This document shows, piece by piece, positions 33,743-38,765 of a DNA stretch of 38,765 nucleotides; positions within the stretch are counted from its first letter, which is position 1; each line of letters begins with the position of its first letter. The DNA comes from Vreelandella arcis (GTDB taxonomy: Bacteria; Pseudomonadota; Gammaproteobacteria; Pseudomonadales; Halomonadaceae): contig NZ_FNII01000024.1 in the NCBI RefSeq assembly GCF_900103865.1, positions 1 to 38,765 of the forward strand, given 5' to 3'. The translations under genes were made by a program, and so were the position numbers. The notes under the pieces are model-generated. The model had not been told where the DNA came from. It saw only the letters and a list, made by a program, of their open reading frames with translations, and did not search any database.

Positions 33743-34776
33743 CCAATAACCTCAATCAACGCCTCGCCTTGAGGGTTTTTCAACGTGCCAAAGGGTTGCA
33801 ACGTTAGCCCGTAGGTACGCCCGATGCGTTCAACATCGTCTTCCCACGCAGGGTCTACCGCCAGAAGTAGGCCACCTGACGTTTGCGGATCGCACAGCCA
33901 CTGCCAATGGGCTTCATCCATTTTGGGTAGCGCGCTTCCCAACGCATCGCGATTGCGCTGGGAGCCGCCAGGCACCGCCCCTTGGCGACGGTAGCTTTCC
34001 GCTTCCGCTAGGCGCGGCAAACGACGAAAATCAATTTGCGCCATCACCTCGCTCGCGCGGCACATCTCGGCCAAGTGGCCAGCCAAACCGAACCCTGTTA
34101 CATCCGTCATGGCATTAACACCTTTGACCTCAGCCAGTGGCACGCCGATTCGATTGGATTGCAGCATGGTTTCGCGGGCCAACCCGTGATGGCCTGCCGC
34201 TAATAGGCCACGTTTTTCTGCCGTTGTGAGCATGCCGACGCCAATCGGTTTGGTGAGAAACAGCAGATCGCCAGGCTTCGCGTGAGAATTTAGTTTTAGC
34301 TTGTCCAGCTCAACCAACCCATTGACGGCTAGTCCAAACATAGGCTCCGGCGCGTCGATAGAGTGTCCGCCGGCTAACGCTACGCCCAACTCACGACATA
34401 CCGCCTGGGCACCCGCGACGACGTCACCGGCAACGTCGGCGCTTAGCTTATCCAGCGGCCAGCCTAAAATACTCAGTGCCATTACTGGCGTGCCGCCCAT
34501 GGCATAAACATCACTGATCGCATTGGTGGCGGCAATACGTCCGAAATCGAATGGATCATCGACAATGGGCATAAAGAAGTCGGTGGTGGCAATCATGCCA
34601 CGACCATCACCCAAATCATAAACCGCCGCATCCTCGCGCCCTTGGTTACCCACTATAAGCCGCTTATTTGCAGTCGTGGGGCCGGCCTTAGCAAGAATAT
34701 GATCCAGCACATCGGGAGCAATTTTGCAGCCACAGCCGGCACCATGGCTATATTGGGTCAGCCGAATCGAACTCAT
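33739..34776 (-). CDS. selD: Selenide, water dikinase SelD (selenophosphate synthetase)
   Basis: The 345-residue enzyme makes selenophosphate from selenide and ATP. The catalytic region GAGCGCKIAP (Cys15, Cys17 and Lys18) is intact with Cys, not selenocysteine. Metal- and ATP-binding stretches TTDFFMPIVDDPFDFGRIAATNAISDVYAMGG and VTGFGLAGHLAEM are normal. The gene precedes mnmH in a two-gene unit. No selA, selB or selC is in the window, so selenium here may serve tRNA modification. Confidence 0.97.
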   Translation of the reverse strand: MSSIRLTQYSHGAGCGCKIAPDVLDHILAKAGPTTANKRLIVGNQGREDAAVYDLGDGRGMIATTDFFMPIVDDPFDFGRIAATNAISDVYAMGGTPVMALSILGWPLDKLSADVAGDVVAGAQAVCRELGVALAGGHSIDAPEPMFGLAVNGLVELDKLKLNSHAKPGDLLFLTKPIGVGMLTTAEKRGLLAAGHHGLARETMLQSNRIGVPLAEVKGVNAMTDVTGFGLAGHLAEMCRASEVMAQIDFRRLPRLAEAESYRRQGAVPGGSQRNRDALGSALPKMDEAHWQWLCDPQTSGGLLLAVDPAWEDDVERIGRTYGLTLQPFGTLKNPQGEALIEVIG

Positions 34777-34832
34777 GGCGTTTCTCCTTGGCTCGTTAAT
34801 ATTGACTTTAGCTATATCCTAGCCGTTATCGA

Positions 34833-36203
34833 CTATAAGGCATCTAACGCATCGCTCAATTTATCAACAGCGACGACTTCCATGCCTTTGGGCGGCTGTT
34901 TTGGCGCATTCGCCCGCGGCACGATCGCCCGCTGAAAACCATGCTTAGCCGCTTCAGCAATACGCTCCTGTCCACTGGGCACCGGGCGTATTTCACCCGA
35001 CAGGCCCACTTCACCAAACACCACCAACTCTCGGGGTAACGCCCGATTTTGCAGGCTGGAAACCACCGACAAAAGAACAGCAAGATCAGCGCTAGTTTCA
35101 AGGACTTTGACACCACCCACCACGTTTAAAAACACGTCTTGGTCGCCGGTAAACAAGCCACCGTGGCGATTGAGCACCGCAAGCAACATGGCCAAGCGAT
35201 TTTGATCCACGCCGACGGCTACTCGGCGAGGATTACCCAGCGCGGACTCATCCACCAAAGCCTGTACTTCTACCAGGATGGGGCGCGTACCTTCCCATAC
35301 CACCATCACTAAACTACCGGGCGCCTGCTCTTCCTGGCGAGAAAGAAAGATCGCACTGGGGTTTTTAACCTCTTTAAGCCCCTGCTCAAGCATGGCGAAG
35401 ACGCCTAGCTCATTCACGGCCCCAAAACGGTTTTTCTGGCCCCGTAAGGTGCGAAAACGTGAATCGGCACCACCCTCTAATAGCAGCGAAGCGTCAATCA
35501 TATGCTCAAGCACTTTCGGGCCGGCGAGCGTGCCATCCTTAGTCACGTGCCCCACCAATAGCAAAACGGTATTGGTCTTTTTGGCAAAGCGAGTTAGCGC
35601 CGCCGCCGACTCGCGCACCTGGGCGACGCCACCCGGCGCCGAACTGATATCTTCCAAATGCATGGTTTGGATGGAGTCGATCACCAGAATTTCTGGCTGC
35701 TCCCGCTCGGCCACCGCAAGAATCGTTTCCACGCTGGTTTCCGCTAGCATCTTCAAACCATTGGTGGGTAACTGCAAACGGTGGGCGCGCATGGCCACTT
35801 GGGAAAGCGACTCTTCGCCCGTCACGTATACTATGCGCCGCTGCTGGGCCAATTTGCAGGCCGTTTGTAGCAGCAGCGTCGATTTACCCGCCCCGGGATT
35901 GCCTCCCAGCAACACCGCCGATCCGGGCACTAGCCCTCCGCCCAGCACGCGGTCAAACTCGGCGAATGTGGAACTCATGCGAGGCACTTCACTGAGATCC
36001 ACATTACCCAGGTCGATTACTTCTCGCGAAAGGTCACCCGCGTAACCTGAACGACCGGAGGCTGCGCCGCCACCAGGGCGTGCGCTCGCCAAGTGTACTT
36101 CGCTTAACGTATTCCACTCTCGGCAACTGCTGCACTGCCCCTGCCATTTGCGATATTCGGCGCCGCACTCGGTACATACAAAGGCGCTTTTGGCTTTTGC
36201 CAC
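34833..36203 (-). CDS. radA: DNA repair protein RadA
   Basis: The 456-residue RecA-like ATPase helps process recombination intermediates and branch migration. The N-terminal zinc finger has C10, C13, C24 and C27 (CTECG...CSSC). Walker A is GGNPGAGKSTLL, the family motif GQKNRFG is present, and the C-terminal Lon-like domain has PRELVVFGEVGLSGEIRPV. I take the GTG at 36203 as start (MAKAKSAFVC), with AGGAG about ten bases ahead; longer frames to 36309 run through the terminator. It is 56 bases upstream of selD. Confidence 0.97.
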   Translation of the reverse strand: MAKAKSAFVCTECGAEYRKWQGQCSSCREWNTLSEVHLASARPGGGAASGRSGYAGDLSREVIDLGNVDLSEVPRMSSTFAEFDRVLGGGLVPGSAVLLGGNPGAGKSTLLLQTACKLAQQRRIVYVTGEESLSQVAMRAHRLQLPTNGLKMLAETSVETILAVAEREQPEILVIDSIQTMHLEDISSAPGGVAQVRESAAALTRFAKKTNTVLLLVGHVTKDGTLAGPKVLEHMIDASLLLEGGADSRFRTLRGQKNRFGAVNELGVFAMLEQGLKEVKNPSAIFLSRQEEQAPGSLVMVVWEGTRPILVEVQALVDESALGNPRRVAVGVDQNRLAMLLAVLNRHGGLFTGDQDVFLNVVGGVKVLETSADLAVLLSVVSSLQNRALPRELVVFGEVGLSGEIRPVPSGQERIAEAAKHGFQRAIVPRANAPKQPPKGMEVVAVDKLSDALDAL

Positions 36204-36235
36204 CGCAGTAAGTCTCCTGTTTATAAGTCACATAA

Positions 36236-36260
36236 ACAAAAGGCGGCCAATGGGCCGCCT
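36236..36260 (-). terminator. Rho-independent terminator of the NlpE-like gene
   Basis: AGGCGGCC (36241-36248) and GGCCGCCT (36253-36260) form an 8-bp GC stem with a 4-base loop. On the minus strand it is followed by TTTTGTTT (36233-36240). It separates the lipoprotein gene (ends 36281) from radA (starts 36203). Confidence 0.85.
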
Positions 36261-36280
36261 TTGCACGTGTAACGGTGGCG

Positions 36281-36727
36281 TTATTGACGGTTAAGCCGCA
36301 GCGTCTCACCGTTTTCGAAACGACGACGCTCGGGGTCGATTAACTCCAAGGTACGATCGTCAACGCGTAAAAAGTAATAAATTTGGCCGTCACCGTTAGG
36401 CGTCAATTCATAGACCGTCGCATCGGGATCCGAAGGCGTCCCGCTGAGAACCTCCCAGTTACCTTCATAGTTCTCATCCGGTGGATTTTGCGGATGGTTG
36501 CGATAAGCGGCATTGAGGCTAAACGTCCGCTCTTCTGGCACACTTTGTTCCTCACCTTCTAAGACGACATCAAGATCAATACCGTCACAGTTACGGCAAG
36601 GCAGCGTGCCCTGATAGTTCTCTTGTGGACGAACCGTTTCTTCTTCGCGCTGTTCCATCGGTCCAGCGGCACAACCCGCCAGTAGTGCCAACATAGCCGA
36701 GCCGGCTAGCAAACTCCTGAGTTGCAT
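36281..36727 (-). CDS. NlpE-like lipoprotein
   Basis: The 148-residue lipoprotein has a signal peptide ending in the lipobox LLAGC (Cys19), with Ala at +2, so sorting to the outer membrane is likely. The mature part has YQGTLPCRNCDGIDLDVVL, which matches the CxxC-containing N-domain of NlpE, a sensor of envelope and lipoprotein-traffic stress in E. coli. The C-terminal NlpE domain is missing, as in many marine gammaproteobacteria. AGGAG seven bases ahead supports the ATG at 36727. It is divergent from hisC. Confidence 0.85.
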   Translation of the reverse strand: MQLRSLLAGSAMLALLAGCAAGPMEQREEETVRPQENYQGTLPCRNCDGIDLDVVLEGEEQSVPEERTFSLNAAYRNHPQNPPDENYEGNWEVLSGTPSDPDATVYELTPNGDGQIYYFLRVDDRTLELIDPERRRFENGETLRLNRQ

Positions 36728-36892
36728 TGGGTGTCTCCTTATCGTGTTGGACATCTTATTTATTACGCGCGCTTGTGACAGCATAACGCCTACAAGGTGC
36801 AACGCCCACCCCTAACCGCTGCAAAAGCTTGCGCTCAAGCATTCATCAAGCGACCATAGCCATCAACGTGCTAAACGAATCAGGTCATTCCC

Positions 36893-37954
36893 ATGAGCCA
36901 ATTTTGGAGTCCCGCTGTTCAGCGACTTACCCCATACGTTCCGGGCGAACAGCCGCAAGAGCGCCTTATCAAGCTGAACACTAACGAGAATCCTTATCCA
37001 CCTGCGCCAGGCGTAGGCGTCGCGCTGCGGGATTATGCCATTGACCATCTGCGTCTTTATCCTGACCCGACCTCACGAGCACTTCGAGACTATCTCGCCT
37101 CGGCCTATGGGGTTAGCCTGGAAGAGACATTTGTCGGCAATGGCTCAGATGAAGTGCTGGCGTTCGCTTTTCAAGCATTTTTTTGCCACGACGCACCGCT
37201 CGATGTTCCTTCAATCACCTACAGCTTTTACCCCGTTTACGCCAACCTCTATGGCGTCACGCTGCGCAAGCACCCGCTTAACACTCAATGGGAAGTCGAT
37301 CTAGAGGCCCTCGCCGGTGCAGCAGAACGGAGCGGTGTCATCTTTGCTAACCCTAACGCACCTACCGGGCACGCTCACTCGCTAGACGCCATTGAGGCGT
37401 TGCTTAAGCGCGTTACCGATCGTGTTGTGCTGGTGGACGAAGCGTATGTCGATTTTGGTGCTGAGAGTGCAATAGCACTGGTCAATCGCTATCCAAACTT
37501 ACTGGTGACCGGCACCTTCTCCAAGTCACGCAGTTTGGCCGGTTTGCGGCTAGGCTATGCGATTGGCTCAGCCGAGCTCATTGAAGGCCTCCAGCGGGTG
37601 AAGGACTCTTTCAATTCCTACCCAGTGGATAGCCTGGCAAGCCTAGTAGGCATTGAAGCGCTTAAAGATAAAGCCCACTTTAATGCCTGCCGAGATAAAG
37701 TCATCACGACCCGAGAGCGGACACGGCAGCGACTTGAAGACCTGGGCTTTGAAGTTCTGCCTTCAAAAGCCAATTTTATACTTACTCAACATCCTGATTT
37801 CGAGGGTGCTCAGTTGTTCGCCGGTCTTCGTGAGCGCAGCATTTTGGTACGCCACTTTAATACGTCTGAGCTCAACAACTTTCTGCGTATCACCATTGGT
37901 ACGGATGATGAGATGGATAGCTTGATTGAAGCGCTAGAGGCGATCTGCGGTTAG
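36893..37954 (+). CDS. hisC: Histidinol-phosphate aminotransferase
   Basis: The 353-residue pyridoxal-phosphate enzyme transfers an amino group from glutamate to imidazoleacetol phosphate, the step after HisB. The N-terminal KLNTNENPYPP, FVGNGSDEVL, NPNAPTGHAH, DEAYVDF and the PLP lysine (around residue 211, in GTFSKSRSLAGLRLGYA) are diagnostic. Length is normal. It is about 5.7 kb from hisF and in a separate unit, as in many gammaproteobacteria. Confidence 0.96.
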   Translation: MSQFWSPAVQRLTPYVPGEQPQERLIKLNTNENPYPPAPGVGVALRDYAIDHLRLYPDPTSRALRDYLASAYGVSLEETFVGNGSDEVLAFAFQAFFCHDAPLDVPSITYSFYPVYANLYGVTLRKHPLNTQWEVDLEALAGAAERSGVIFANPNAPTGHAHSLDAIEALLKRVTDRVVLVDEAYVDFGAESAIALVNRYPNLLVTGTFSKSRSLAGLRLGYAIGSAELIEGLQRVKDSFNSYPVDSLASLVGIEALKDKAHFNACRDKVITTRERTRQRLEDLGFEVLPSKANFILTQHPDFEGAQLFAGLRERSILVRHFNTSELNNFLRITIGTDDEMDSLIEALEAICG

Positions 37955-38026
37955 CCTCCCCTTTCTATTGCTTTTGTGGGCGGTGCAAGCCGCCTTTTTT
38001 GTCGGCTATTTTTCTTCTGCGCAAAC

Positions 38027-38054
38027 AAAAAACCCAGCCGATTGGCTGGGTTTT
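38027..38054. terminator. Bidirectional terminator between hisC and the rRNA operon
   Basis: AACCCAGCC (38031-38039) and GGCTGGGTT (38044-38052) form a 9-bp stem with loop GATT. A-rich (38027-38032) and T-rich (38051-38054) flanks give U-runs on both strands, so it ends both hisC and any read-through from the rRNA operon. Confidence 0.88.
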
Positions 38055-38057
38055 CTG

Positions 38058-38132
38058 CGGTATAGGTGCCTGACGATGTTCGGGCAGGCCATCCTGGGGC
38101 GGCTCCCCGCTACTCTACTTGGGAGACCCCTA
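38058..38132 (-). pseudogene. Possible remnant of a second 5S rRNA gene
   Basis: A 21-base stretch (38058-38078, ending TGACGATG) is repeated exactly at 38168-38188, across the 3' end of the real 5S gene. Farther on, CTACTCTACTTGGGAGACCCC-like sequence (38111-38130) resembles CTACTCTCGCATGGGGAGACCCC of 5S. The region between is unlike 5S, and the rest is missing. A partly deleted tandem 5S copy is the likely reading. Confidence 0.5.
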
Positions 38133-38166
38133 AATAAAATACCCCAGCTTCTTTCGAAGCTGGGGT
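38133..38166 (-). terminator. Terminator of the rRNA operon
   Basis: ACCCCAGCTTC (38141-38151) and GAAGCTGGGGT (38156-38166) form an 11-bp stem with a 4-base loop. On the minus strand the sequence continues ATTTTATTTA, a U-rich tail, just downstream of the 5S gene. Confidence 0.85.
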
Positions 38167-38176
38167 ACGGTATAGG

Positions 38177-38294
38177 TGCCTGACGATGACCTACTCTCGC
38201 ATGGGGAGACCCCACACTACCATCGGCGCTAAGCGGTTTCACTGCTGAGTTCGGCAAGGGATCAGGTGGTTCACGCTCGCTATGGTCGTCAGGC
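38177..38294 (-). rRNA. rrf: 5S ribosomal RNA
   Basis: About 118 bases on the minus strand. They start GCCTGACGACCATAGCGAG, include the conserved CCGAACTCAG core and end in the pairing 3' strand CGTCAGGC. It follows the 23S gene with a spacer of about 120 bases (38295-38415) that holds nothing else I recognise. Confidence 0.95.
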
Positions 38295-38415
38295 GTAACT
38301 TTAAATGTCTATCATGCTGTGTCTTGTGATCGTCTCTTTTCGTACCAAGTCTTTGCTTGGGACGCGTATCCGGTTCTTTCATCGTTATCACTGCGACCAG
38401 ACCCCTTGGGTGTTA

Positions 38416-38765
<350 letters not shown>

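Noticed and set aside
35278..36045. 255-codon plus-strand ORF opposite radA
   Set aside because: It is antisense to an intact radA; the Ser/Thr/Arg-rich product is a shadow of the real codons.

Overview
The window looks like chromosome of a gammaproteobacterium, most likely Halomonas or another Halomonadaceae. The reasons are the hisBHAF order, the mutY-yggX pair, the YjaG, RadA and SelD/MnmH proteins, and the moderately GC-rich coding style. No 16S gene is present, so the genus is an inference. The left edge cuts an IS30-type transposase and the right edge cuts a 23S rRNA gene.

Layout. (1) 1-4760: the IS30 end, then a tightly overlapping three-gene operon of an ABC ATPase, a large FtsX-type permease and an AttH/CrtC-like lipoprotein. 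(2) 4761-10914: an accessory locus that I read as a little-described export or surface-fibre system. A sigma-54 promoter with upstream palindromes precedes four genes. They encode a very Gly-rich acidic secreted protein, a smaller secreted protein sharing a motif with it, a periplasmic C39-family cysteine peptidase and a further exported protein. Converging on them is a two-gene unit for a sigma-54 activator and an outer-membrane beta-barrel protein. (3) 10915-12334: mostly gene-free, decayed DNA with fragments resembling the start of a 3'-5' exonuclease gene and one small membrane ORF. (4) 12335-21761: a type I restriction-modification island on the minus strand (hsdR, fic, hsdM, hsdS, a PD-(D/E)XK nuclease and a hypothetical gene). 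(5) 21762-23500: the island edge, with a truncated DNA adenine methylase and an FRG-domain protein. (6) 23526-23821: a tRNA Phe-Gln-Thr operon with a clear promoter and terminator. (7) 23855-37954: core genes (yggX, mutY, an AsmA-family gene, a PanZ-like GNAT, hisBHAF, a YjaG homologue, a GATase-like protein, mnmH, selD, radA, an NlpE-like lipoprotein, hisC). (8) 38025-38765: rRNA terminators, a possible relic of a second 5S gene, 5S rRNA and the 3' end of 23S rRNA.

The most interesting part is region 2. The promoter architecture (sigma-54 site, AT palindrome, and CCTGTCA/TGACAGG sites also found upstream of the activator gene) links the activator to the structural genes. The gene set recalls the logic of Pseudomonas Fap amyloid (subunits, C39 peptidase, outer-membrane barrel), but none of the subunits looks like FapB or FapC. 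Its function is an inference from sequence.
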